This document shows, piece after piece, positions 1-9,984 of a stretch of DNA of 19,283 bases. The notes below the pieces were generated by a model that saw nothing but the letters and a program-made list of their open reading frames with translations, did no database searches and had not been told where the DNA came from. The DNA comes from Haplosporangium gracile (Eukaryota; Mortierellomycota; Mortierellomycetes; Mortierellales; Mortierellaceae): NCBI GenBank assembly GCA_015499985.1, contig JAAAUF010000805.1, positions 1-19,283 of the forward strand, read 5' to 3'. Position 1 is the first letter of the stretch, and every line of letters starts with the position of its first letter. The translations under genes and the position numbers were made by a program.

Positions 1-37
1 TTTTTTTGGTTTTGGACTTGCGCTTGCTTTTCTTCAT
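1..37 (-). CDS. possible start of a lysine-rich protein, divergent from the next gene (partial)
   Basis: On the minus strand an ATG at 37 opens a frame that runs off the window edge after 12 codons, reading MKKSKRKSKTKK. The context AACC before the ATG (A at -3) is a good fungal start context, and a very basic N-terminus is common in nucleolar or ribosomal proteins. If real, it is head-to-head with the coiled-coil gene, with only about 80 bp between the two start codons. Against it: only 37 bases are visible, and the same bases read on the plus strand are T-rich and could belong to an intron. I do not recognise the protein and assign no function. Confidence 0.33.
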   Translation of the reverse strand, partial: MKKSKRKSKTKK

Positions 38-118
38 GGTTAAATAAATAACTAACCCATTGTGTTGACATCTGCCCTGAAAAAAACAATAGATGCCAAC
101 ACTGACCAGGACACGCAG
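38..118. promoter_or_regulatory. short divergent spacer or 3' end of an upstream intron
   Basis: There are two readings. It may be an 80 bp bidirectional promoter between the minus-strand ATG at 37 and the plus-strand ATG at 119. Or it may be the end of an intron: a CTAAC branch-like site near 51-55 is followed by a 3' splice site AATAG ending at 92, and the frame of the downstream exon is open from 93. An out-of-frame ATG at 93 would form a 14-codon upstream ORF overlapping the start at 119. Confidence 0.3.
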
Positions 119-2753
119 ATGGAATCAGTCTCGGTGAAAGCAAGTCCTCCTCCTCCACAAGGAATTCGACCTGTGCCACTCCCGATTCCAGCACAGGCAC
201 CAGCGGCATCAACACCAACATCAACGCCAGCTCAAGTACTAGCAGCAGTAGCCCCACCTGCGAACAATAACAACAACAACGACAACGACAACGACAACGA
301 CAATACAGCAATAATTACCAGCACTACGACGACTGCCGATGAGCAATCTAATCGGTCAGGCACACCCATTGCCGAGTCTGCTGAGACTGGCGACTCTGCT
401 GAATCACTAGATCCATTGTCGCACTTGACTCATATTTTCGACAAGATCAGGAAACAAGTGATTGAGTGGGGCGAGGATGCCAACTGGAAGATCGATGTCT
501 TTTTGTTGCCGAATGAGGACGGTGCTCCAACACCCGGTCTGCCACCACATGATCCTCAACTGCTTTCACAGGGACCAGCTACACCAGCACGAGTCCCTGT
601 ACCCCCATCCAGGATAGATCTCACAGGAAGCCCACCACGATTTTCCGGTGGAGTTCAGGACATGGATGTTGGGCGTCCATCAGGTACGCAATTTTAGCTC
701 TTGAAACATTAGATGGGAGTTTTTTATTTGAATTAGGGACTTAGGTTCATCAACATATCATCAATGGAAAAAGCGCAGAATGGAAAAAGGAAAAGAAAGA
801 GAGATGAAAAAAGGCCTGGAAGGTGAAAGAAAGGACAGGAATTTTCATAAAGTGCGGATCAAACGGCAAGGTAAAAGAGATGGAAAGAATAGAAAGGAAA
901 AGCAATGAGAAAATGCAGCAGTTCCATGAGACACAAATCAAAAGAATGAGAGAGATGTAGGAGGGAGTTAAAAGAAACGACATCGTTATTGATAAAGTGC
1001 AGATCAAAGAAAAGCAGCGAAAAAGTGGAAGGAGAAGCTATCAAGCTATCATGAAATGCTGATCAAACTGACCACATGCCGTGCTTTATTTTTGTTTTTG
1101 TTGGGTCGGATGGATCCATCTATAGGTCCAGGATCGCGTGGATTTGCCCTACAGCCTCCACCGACAGATTTACCGCTGTCAAAGAGTTTGAGTGTATCAG
1201 GATCCTTGAACGAGCAGGATATTAAGCGTATGAGCGAGGCCGAAGCTAAACGAATGGTACGACAGCAAGTGACCAGGACACGATTGCTACGAAGCTTTTT
1301 TGTTCGATAGACATTGAATACTTATGAAAGTAATAATTTCTTAATTCCCGGTGATTTTTTTTCTTAACGCCCTCCAATAGCTGGCCTTGGCTACTCGACA
1401 GATTCGGGAACAACAGGAGTCACTAGCTCAAGCCATCTTGGATCTGGAGTCGATGCAACGTCTCAGTGCAAAACGAGTACGCACTTTACAATGACACATA
1501 TCTTGAATTTTTTGCGGCTTGAAAAAAACAAAAGAAAAAAAACAAACTACATACGTTTCGTTCACATATGCTAACCAGCGGGCTTTCTTTTTTTTTTTTT
1601 TTGTATTTTTTCATTTTTTTTTTCGTTGGCTAATAGGAACGGGAAGCGGAAGCAAGACTGGAGGTCGAAAAACAAATCATGGAGCGGGACGCCTTCATCT
1701 TGTCAAAGAAGCTCCGGGAAACTTCGCTGACGCTCGCGGAAAAAGACCGCGAGGTACTTCTCAGGAACGAACACGGCGGAATGTCGCACTCTCAAAGGCT
1801 CTCAACAAATGTAGGTCTAATGTCTTCAACCCATTTATTTATTTTATTTATTCTTTTCAGATCAAAGACGTCCAGTATCAGCTGGAAATTGGCAAACGGT
1901 TAATCAAGGAGCGGAGCGAGGAGCGCAGAAAGGTGAGGAAGAGGAGGAGGAGGAGGGAGGTCCAACATCATATAACAAGGCATAACGGCAGGAATAACTA
2001 TGAAATGCAAAAACGAGGAGTATCACCGCATTACTCGCCCTGGAATGCGACATTGACCAACACTGTTCGCGTCGTTTTTGTTCATGTAAAACTTGTTTTT
2101 AATAGCGGATTGATGATCAAGGAAGTGTACCTCCACGATCATCTTCAGGACGACCTGAGACCTCATCTGACCCAGCTTCAGGAACACCTGGACAGTCAGA
2201 TCCCGTCCCTCCTTACCATCAACATCGTCACCGTCACGTCCATCGCCATCGACACAGCCACATTCATCGCCATCTCAGAGGCAAAGCCAGCGCAACAGCC
2301 CCAACAGGAACTGATTCATTGGAAAACCTTGCTCTTCTGGCTACACAAGTCCTGTCGCGAGAGCCCTTGCCAGTGCCAAAAGCGAGTCAAGCTGTTGAAG
2401 GCGAGAGAAAGAAGCGTCAGATTGATGATCGGGACCGGGGATTGCAACTGCGACCAGTGAAGCGCCCAGAGTTGAATGGCTACCAGAAAGATGGATCAGG
2501 ATCTCAGTCTCAAGCACTGGAGCGTTACCCCAGTCGAGTTGATTCTACAATGCCGAGCACAGTGTCAAATGGGAATTTGAAGGCACAAGATCAGCATCAA
2601 CAGTTGCCATTGCAGCCCTCAGCGTTTTTGATGCGAGCTCCATCGCAGCAAAGCACTTCGTCCTCTTCGGCCCGTCCGTTTGATAAGCAGCAGCAGCTCC
2701 AGCAGCAGCAGCCTCATGGCAACGACCGGTCGCTGAATAAGCAGAGACGATAG
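119..2753 (+). CDS. coiled-coil protein of unknown function, six exons
   Basis: Exons 119-683, 1126-1268, 1381-1476, 1637-1810, 1861-1932 and 2106-2753 join in phase to 565 residues and end at TAG. All five introns are GT-AG (442, 112, 160, 50 and 173 nt). The N-terminal third is Pro/Ser/Thr/Ala-rich with an Asn/Asp repeat at about 49-62. A more ordered block at about 101-130 contains the string IRKQVIEWGEDANWKIDVF. From about 218 to 350 the sequence is charged and helix-prone (EAEAKRMVRQQ, REAEARLEVEKQ, then the short exon IKDVQYQLEIG), which looks like a long coiled coil spread over four exons. The C-terminus is low complexity, with a His/Arg tract at about 388-406, a basic KKRQIDDRDRG segment and a glutamine run. 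The first in-frame ATG is at 119. The frame is open further upstream to a possible splice acceptor at 92, so an extra 5' exon outside the window cannot be excluded. I do not recognise the family; a nuclear or scaffolding role is only a guess from composition. Confidence 0.72.
684..1125 (+). other. intron 1 of the coiled-coil gene, purine-rich
   Basis: The donor GTACGC follows the exon at 683 and the acceptor TATAG ends at 1125; joining completes a Gly codon. At 442 nt it is the longest intron of this gene. It is strongly purine-rich on the coding strand from about 760 to 1040. A short motif close to AGTGCRGATCAAA occurs at 851 and 996, with a more diverged copy at 1054. No long plus-strand reading frame was found inside it. 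Confidence 0.6.
1588..1602 (+). repeat. T(15) homopolymer in an intron
   Basis: A run of 15 T lies in the 160 nt intron 1477-1636, between a good branch site (GCTAACC, about 1570) and the acceptor AATAG at 1636. It probably serves as the polypyrimidine tract and is prone to length errors in sequencing. Confidence 0.7.
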
Positions 2754-2814
2754 TTCATTTTTATAATTTCCACCAAAAAATACATTTTTTTTCATGTTCA
2801 TTATGAAATGGTCC

Positions 2815-2838
2815 GTGCAATTTATCGTGCAATTTATC
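2815..2838 (+). repeat. perfect 12-bp tandem duplication upstream of the complex I gene
   Basis: GTGCAATTTATC is repeated exactly twice, head to tail, at 2815-2826 and 2827-2838. It lies in the 190 bp spacer between the coiled-coil gene stop and the start codon at 2944, so it could be a paired factor-binding site or a small replication slip. Confidence 0.6.
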
Positions 2839-2860
2839 GGGGCCGATGAAGGAGTTTCGG

Positions 2861-2868
2861 TGACGTAA
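2861..2868 (+). promoter_or_regulatory. CRE/ATF-like site TGACGTAA
   Basis: TGACGTAA matches the fungal bZIP (ATF/CREB) core. It lies 76 bp before the complex I start codon and is followed at once by a C-rich stretch. The position suits an upstream activating site, but one match in one spacer is weak evidence. Confidence 0.35.
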
Positions 2869-2899
2869 ACCTCCCGCCCCAGATCGGATTGTCTTCACC

Positions 2900-2943
2900 A
2901 TGGCCTACTTGACTTCACAACCTTCACTTCTATTATATATACC
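2900..2943 (+). promoter_or_regulatory. upstream ATG in strong context overlapping the complex I start
   Basis: An ATG at 2900 sits in CACCATGG, a better initiation context than the true start at 2944. Its frame is different, and it stays open across the 2944 start and through exon 1. If the transcript begins before 2900, this would be an overlapping inhibitory upstream ORF. If transcription starts later, guided by the TATTATATATACC stretch just before 2944 or by some other signal, it is not in the mRNA. Confidence 0.35.
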
Positions 2944-4134
2944 ATGTCATCGGCAGAGCAATACGTTAGAACGGAACACCCCGTTATCGATTCGGACCCT
3001 CACTTTAACCGTGTCGTCCGCTACATGCGCGGCTCGGATTATGTCGCATGGGGTACCCTTACCGTCGGAGCTCCCGCTGTCCTCCTTGCTCTCGGTAAAT
3101 CACTTCTCCATGGAGAGAAGGAAGGGAAAGGGAGGGTGTCGCTACTTCTGTGTCCTAAGGAACACGAGCTGGAGCTTCGGATTCGAGCATGAATATCAGG
3201 AAGGACGCACTTAGGGACAAGGCGGGAAGAGGACGTGGCTTCAGTTGGAAACATGACGGGATTTGTGGTGGAGCAGGAGGTATTGCAGAGACAGAGAGAG
3301 GGCAAACGAGGAGATCAGCGTCGTCTGGTTCAAATTCTCCTTACTCTATCTCGGAATCATCGACCAGCTTCAGGAACAACAGGGACAAGGATCAGGAGCA
3401 GGAGCAAGATGCTGCATTAGGAAGGGCATTCATTACAGCCAGGGAGAGGGAGTTTTCGATGCGGCAATCAGATTTACCCCGCTCACACACAGGCGTTACG
3501 CTTCTTTCTCCGTGGGCTTTAATAGAGCGCGTCAGACCTGCTGCTGGACCCAAGGGAATCAACTTTGCCTTGGGCGTCGCCACCGCCATGGGCTTTATGG
3601 GCGGTTTCCTTTACTCTTATCAAAAGTCAAGTCGTAAGTCACTTTCTTTCCTTTTCGTTACAACTTCTCGTATTTTTCCCTTGTTCCGATGATATGTTTG
3701 CCTACGGTGGTGTTACTAATGCGCTTATTTTACATATTTCTTATACGGCACAAAAAATAGTTCGGTTCTGGGGATGGGAGGAGAACGCAAGGGAGCAGGC
3801 CATGAACCGCAAGGAGATGGATGCCCGTGCTGCGGCCGGCCTCCCCGCCTACGGTGAGCCCACCATGGACGAGGCCGCCCAGGCTGCTGCCGCAAGAAAC
3901 TCCAAGTTTGCCGCCCTCAAATTTGGTAAGTTCCTCTATCGTCTTTTTTTTATTATTTTTTTTGGCCTTTGGTTTTCGGTTTGGGAGTAATTGGAAGGCG
4001 ATTGGGAAAGGTTATCAATTTTTGAAATGCGATGCTAATTTTTTCCCTCTGTTTATGTAATAGCTGCTATTCCTTGGTTCAACACCACCAACCACAAATA
4101 TCACCTTTCCGAGAACACCAGCAGCGACAAGTAA
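2944..4134 (+). CDS. NUXM: mitochondrial complex I accessory subunit, 21 kDa type (NUXM / NUO20.9 family)
   Basis: Exons 2944-3094, 3526-3633, 3761-3925 and 4064-4134 join, all in phase 1, to 164 residues ending in TAA. This is close to the usual size of the family. The family is a fungal accessory subunit of NADH:ubiquinone oxidoreductase in the inner mitochondrial membrane; it has structural or assembly roles and no cofactor. Recognisable features are the N-terminal block HPVIDSDPHFNRVVRYMRGS, a first hydrophobic helix at about 34-50, a second at about 60-82, and directly after it the diagnostic SYQKSSLRFWGWEENAREQ. An Ala-rich polar tail follows. No cleavable presequence is obvious. The start at 2944 is chosen because the conserved N-terminal block begins soon after it. 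The gene is convergent with the ABC transporter gene, the two stops being about 300 bp apart. The family assignment comes from recognising the motif, without a search; the exact subunit symbol is less sure than the family. Confidence 0.85.
3095..3525 (+). other. intron 1 of the complex I gene, open in the frame of exon 2
   Basis: Donor GTAAAT and acceptor AATAG give 431 nt. Joining yields ...LLAL-ERVRPAAGPKG. Unusually, the frame of exon 2 is free of stop codons from the ATG at 3189 to the acceptor, 112 codons. The frame of exon 1 does stop inside it, near 3190, so full retention would truncate the protein. Confidence 0.6.
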
Positions 4135-4431
4135 GCTGGCGAATTTTTTTTTTGTATGAGGCAATGAGAAGGAGCGCAGGACGCAAGAATAGACATGCTG
4201 ATGTTTGACAGGAAGAAAGATCGATGTCAATAAGATTAAAAAGAAAGACGCCTCCTGCCATCGGTAGGTATTTTTGTACAACCAAAAACCATTAAACAAT
4301 TCATAAATGATCACAATGTGCGTACAAGAAAAATACACCTTTTTGGATAAATGACAATGATAAATTTGAAGAATATGAAAAGAAAATGAAACAAGATATC
4401 TAGAAAGAAAAATAGAATGAAAACGCTACAC
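4135..4431. other. shared 3' spacer between two convergent genes
   Basis: This AT-rich spacer lies between the stop of the complex I gene (plus) and the stop of the ABC transporter (minus). ATTAAA at 4291-4296 could be the plus-strand polyadenylation signal. No AATAAA was seen for the minus strand. There is no convincing ORF. The two 3' UTRs probably overlap or abut here. Confidence 0.5.
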
Positions 4432-7400
4432 TCAGAGCGCCTGCGCATCACGCTGCTCTTTAGCTTCCGCGATCGCCATCAACGCATCCAACTCCGTCGA
4501 CCGCTCACACATGGACCTAAACAACCCATCCTCCTTCTTCATCAACACCAATGGCTTATCGAATTCCACAACCTCTCCCGCATTCATCACCAACACCCTA
4601 TCGAAATCCGCAATCGTCCGGATACGATGGGCAATGGTTAAAATGGTAGCGTCGGCCATTTCTTCACGGATGGTGGTCTGGATCTTGAGGTCGGTCTCGA
4701 AATCGACACTGGCCGTGGCTTCATCCATGATGATGATTTTGGATTTCCGGACGAGGGCTCGGGCGAGGGAGATGAGTTGGCGTTGGCCCTGGGAAAAGTT
4801 TGAGCCATTTTCTTTCACGGCTGTGTCGAGTGTAATCTTGGAGGGATCGACAATCTCGGCTTCCTTGGTCGAGGTAGAGCTGGCGGCAGTAGACTTGACT
4901 GATGCGGTGTCGTCAACTGATATCTTGGCGGAGGTGTTTGCAGAGGCACCGACGGCAGCGGTGGCAGTAGTGGTGGTAGGCTGAATGCTCGAAGAAGGAA
5001 TCAAATGACTGCGTCTCAGGGCCTCCCACAGATCGACATCCTCGAGCTCACCAAAGGGATCCAAGTTGGACCGAAGCGTACCCTTGAATAGGATAGGGTC
5101 CTGAGGGATGATGGTCAATTTCGACCGCAAGTCCTGAAGTCCAATCTTGCAGATATCGATCCCGTCAATCGTGATCGTACCCTTGACAGGGTCCATGAAC
5201 CGGAACAAGGAGATGGCGAATGTAGACTTTCCGGATCCGGTACGACCAACAACTCCAACCTTTTCTCCAGCCTTGATCGAGAACGAGATATCCTTGATGA
5301 CATCAGGGGTGTCGGGTGCATAGCGCATGGTGAGATGGTCGATAACGATCTCTCCAGCATAGGGCCAGGCGGCAGGAGGACGGGATCCCTCAATGATGGC
5401 TGGGGGTTCTTCTTCCAAGTCCATGTATTCGACGACACGCTCGACAGAGTTGAGGTTGATCTGAATTTCGGCATAAATACGGATCACCCAGACGGTCATC
5501 AAGGTGAACATGAGCGAGTACGACATACTCATCGCGGCCCAACCGGGTTCGATGGTGTCCCAGTTCTGGAGGATCAACATCGCGGTGGAAAAGGAGACCA
5601 GGGCACCGGTGGCATCGACGCGCCAGTGCAACCAACGGTTGCACGACCAGAGGAGTAAAAAGGTTCGGTTGTTGTCATCGAGCGTGACCAAGTTCTTGGC
5701 CAGGAAACGGTCCTCAAAACCATAGGCACGGATGGTAATCAGACCATTGAGAGTCTCGTTGAAGTGGTTCAGAATGGGCGAACGCGAGTTGGAGTTGAGC
5801 CGCTTGAGATCGCGCGAGACGGGGACGTAGAGCATGGCGATGACAATATAGATGCCGACAATAAAGACCGCCGCGACCAAGAACATGGGCATGTTGGTCG
5901 AGATAATAATGATGATACCAATGACTGTTAAGACGGTAAACAAGAAATGATGGAACGCACGACCGACATTATCATCAATCGACGTGATATCGGCACTGAA
6001 GCGGTTGACAATTCGACCCATGGGAGTCGTGTCAAAGAAGCGGACCTTGGCACGGGCGACCTTGCGGAGCAACTTCTCGTGGAGGACACGGGAGCCGCGG
6101 ATCGAAGGGATGACCATAATGTAGAAACTGGCAAGACCATAAAAGATGGTCGTCAAGAAACTGAGGAACACATAGACGCCCAGGTAGTACTCAATGTTGA
6201 CAGAAGCCGGGGTGCCCTTGCCAAAGACCGCCATCGTCATCGCGCCGTATTCGTCGCCGTTCTTGGGGGTGAAGGCGTTGCGGACAGAGGCTTGGAAGTG
6301 TTCGGGGACGACGGTACGGTAGGTGTTCATGAGGGCTGCTCCAGTCGAGGACGACATTTGGTTGGTCCAGTGAGCAAACCAAATGTTCTGGCCCATATCC
6401 AAGGCCTGGTTCATCGCCAAAAGACCAATGACCGTAGCCCAGACAAAGAATCCACCCGAGGCAGTGAAGTAGGCCTTGTAAACCTTCATGGAGACAGCTC
6501 CTTCGTTCTTCTTCTCATCCTCGGTCAACTTGACGGCATCCTTCTTGGGACCAGTACTCTTCTTGACCTTCTTACTCGTATCATCCCCCTCGTTCTCTCC
6601 ATCTAAGGTACTGATTTCACTATAGTTGTCCGAAGCAGGAGCCGTCAGACTGACATTGTCGATCCATCCCGATGTAACAGCCTCCTCATTAGTGCCAGCA
6701 CCAACAACGCGACCCTTCTCAAGGACAACAACCAGATCCGCAGCGTTCAACGTTAACTGGACTTGATGAGTCGCCATGAGGACAGAGCGACCCTCAACCA
6801 AAGGGCCACTGAGCATCTGGAAGAGGTGCTTGCCGGTATGGGTATCCACAGCCGAGAGACAGTCGTCTAAGAGCAAGATACTAGCATCCGAGTAGATGGC
6901 GCGCGCCAACGAGACACGTTGCTTCTGACCTCCCGACAATGTGATACCTTGCTCGCCAATCTCGGTCATATCGCCCGATTCCAGGATTTCAAAGTCGGTG
7001 ACCAAAGCACAGCCCTCAACAACGGCATCATAGCGGTCCTGGTCAAACTTCTTGCCGAACAAGATGTTGTCACGGATGGTCGTGTTCTGCAGCCAGGCGG
7101 TCTGGGAGACATAGGCAATACCGGATCCAATGGTCAAACGAAGTTTGCCATAATCGAGACGGGGCAAGAACATCTGGCCCTCATCACGGTCAAGCTCTCC
7201 GAGAAGTGCGAGCAAGAGCGCCGTCTTTCCAGATCCGGTAGGTCCAACAATCAACGACAACTTGCCGACAGGAAAATCAATCGACAGGTTCTTCAACTGG
7301 AAACGCTCATGAATGGCCTCAGGCTCAGCAACGGCAGCAACAATGGGCCCAGGCTGCTCAACGCGCTTGGAGAACTTGGCCTTGACCTTCTGGGTGAAAG

Positions 7401-9984
7401 ACAACTGATCCTTCTTGACATCCTTGGAGGATTCAGGAGTCTTCTCCACCTCCTTGTTGGGCCACGAGTAAGTAGCGCCGACAAAGCCAATGACAGGGTT
7501 AAACGAGACAGACGAGTTGTGACGGGCCTTGGGGTCGAGTTTGGTAATAGTAGTATCGCGGACGATATCGTCCTCCTGAAGGAACCGGTTGATACGCTTC
7601 AAACTGATAGAGGCGCGCATGGCGTTCTGGAAGACCCAAGGCATGTTGTTGAGTGCGTTACGCATGATTCCGAAAAGAGACAGGGTCGTGAAGAGGATCG
7701 AAGCCGACATCTCAAGGCCGTAGTACTTGGTGTATGTCAGGATCAGCACCACCACATTCAACAGAGGGACCTATGCAAAAATTAATTTCGACGATTTGCG
7801 CCACCAAATAAAACACAGAGTTAATTTTCACACACCCTGAACATTCCTTCATTTCCTAAACAATAGCTTACAACGGAGAAGAGCAGCAACACTTACGATG
7901 AACCAAACAGTGTCAGCAAGAGCCATGCGGATATAGGACTTGCGTGTCTGGTTAAGCTCATTCTCACGCGCAGCAGTGATCTTCTCAACAAACTTGCCCT
8001 CCCAACCGAAAAACTTGACGATACGAATGGCCGACAGCATCTCGTTGAGGGCATCCATACGGGTATCCTTCATGTTCATGATGTTCCGGAAGAGCTTCAT
8101 GACGACCGAGAAGAGAAGTGCAGGGATGGGAAGGGTGATCAACATAAATGCGGCGCCGATGATCGCAGTTGTTCCGAGGAGGTAATACAATTGAGCCGTG
8201 GCCATACAAAATTGCAGTGGGAACTAGTTTTAGATAGGGATAGGTATAGAGCAAAAATAAGGAGTGGTCAGTTACTGGCGTTCCTCATCATCATTTCAGT
8301 CAAGGCGCATAAAGTGTATACGTACGCCGTAGAACTCGTAGAGGTAGCAAAAGGTGTCTTCCATCTTCTTGATATCGACGGCGATCAGGTCTACATGTTG
8401 ATAACAAAGAAAGAAGAATACGGTCAGTCCCAGAACCACATAGCGGAGCAAAAGAAAAATTACATCAGGGACAATAAATACTTACTGGAAACATTAATAG
8501 GTTTGGTAACATCGTCAGCATCTTCATCATTGCTTTTCGACTTTTCCTTGGCATCCTTGGCGGGCGCCGATATATCCTTGCGCCGGATCGACTTTTCAAA
8601 GACAGCAGTGCTGCAGATCGAAGTGACACGGACAAAGATACGACGACCAATGTGACAGGTAGCCTGGTTGGCGATCGACCCGAGTAAAGTTGAGAGGAGT
8701 AGGGCAAGCACCCAGATGTAGTTCTCTAATGTGGGCGCACCGCAGTCCTGGCACTCGATGTACTTGACAATTTTGTTCAGACAGTAAGGAGCAACGAGAG
8801 GGAGGAGAAGTGTGGGGGTGGCATAGATATGCTGGAGCAAGATCTCGTACTTGATTGCGTTGAACAGGGACCAGTAGAAGGTTTTTTTCCTAATCGGGTC
8901 AGGAATTCCAACAAATCAAGAGATAAAGGGTGAGTATGTGCGGTGTGCGAGGGTGTGCGTGTGGTGCCATGCAGCAGTAAGCGCCCGCAGTATTTGTGAC
9001 GGATGTGGCGCCCGCAGCATAAAAAGAAAAGAAGAAAAAATTGTACTCCGCATCTTCAATTGATACACATCAACAACAAACACCATCGACTGACACGCGG
9101 AAAAAAGGGACATACTGATTGAGTTTAAACTGGTGAACAGTCGTGTGGGACTCATCGATCGTCTCAAGGTAAGGGAGATCAGTGTCCTGGAGAGACCGCT
9201 TGAATCCAAGGTAGACCAAGGGGTTCACCCACGAAAAGGTCAATTGGCTGTACACCGACGAGGCGTATTCAAGAGGGGCTGGCCTGACAATCTCGCCTTG
9301 CTTCAGCTTTCTGGCAGACGTCAAAGGCTGGTAGGGCAGGGTGAGCAACGAGATCCAGATCAACAGAGCACCAGCCAACCAGATGTCTGCTTCAAACTGG
9401 AGACGAAGAGGCCAATCAGCCATGGGCAAGGTCAAGACATCGGATCGAACGAGCTGAATAGTCGAAAGGGCTGCGGTGAACATGTAGAAGAGATCGAGCT
9501 GACAGCGGATCCAGAACTGGTAGGCTACCGCAGGACGAATCAGGTACACCAGCGAGAGAGCCAGGGCATACCCCCAGGACACAACCCTGAACGAGTCGCC
9601 CAGCAAGCTGTAATAAGCATCGCTGTTGCTGTTGTTGGATCGAAGGCTCTCTTGATCAGTGAGGTGAAAGCGAATGAGGGAGTACACAGCAAGACCCAGT
9701 TGGCCAGTCGTGACAATTGATCTGGCCAAGTGGAGATGGAGCCCAGAGGCACGACGGGCCTGATACCTGGCTTGGGCGCTGTCGAGGGCTACTGTCGAGT
9801 CAGTCGAGCCACCCAGGGTAGCACCTCTGTAATGATGATCGGGGCCCTGGTCATCTTGGTCGAGAGTATCTCTGAGGGGCTCGTACTGGTCAAGGTGGAT
9901 GGGTTTTCTCGAGAGGTGGACGAGGACAAGAGCAGAGACAAGCGAGTATGCCAACGGCAACGACGATTCTATGAGTCTAAGCAT
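4432..9984 (-). CDS. full-size ABC transporter, ABCC (MRP/Ybt1-like) subfamily
   Basis: In reading order the exons are 9984-9116, 8889-8486, 8390-8326, 8223-7897 and 7770-4432. They join in phase to 1667 residues ending in TGA; the introns (226, 95, 102 and 126 nt) are all GT-AG. Layout: TMD0 with five hydrophobic segments (about 7-24, 86-106, 133-150, 163-180, 191-207), a linker with FSWVNPLVYLGFKRSLQDTD, TMD1, NBD1, a charged Lys/Asp/Glu linker, TMD2, NBD2. NBD1 has Walker A GPTGSGKT (about 731-738), signature LSGGQ (833-837) and Walker B LLLDD (854-858), with Asp in the catalytic Glu position. NBD2 has Walker A GRTGSGKS (1397-1404), signature FSQGQ (1547-1551) and Walker B IIIMDE (1567-1572), then the H-loop IAHR. 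A Ser/Thr/Ala-rich insert of about 50 residues lies before the NBD2 signature. Proteins of this build export or sequester glutathione conjugates, bile-acid-like anions or drugs at the vacuolar or plasma membrane; the substrate cannot be read from sequence. The start at 9984 is the first ATG after an in-frame TAA at 10030-10032. Closeness to Ybt1/Vmr1 is inferred from length and the signature variant only. Confidence 0.93.

Noticed and set aside
1519..2460. Long 313-codon plus-strand reading frame across the coiled-coil gene
   Set aside because: It runs through three introns in a different frame, starts in a poly-A/poly-T region, and loses out to a set of in-phase GT-AG exons with a consistent coiled-coil pattern.
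5947..7785. Two plus-strand frames of 219 and 288 codons antisense to the ABC transporter
   Set aside because: They mirror the codon bias of the transporter's coding strand and have no domain, start context or splice structure of their own.
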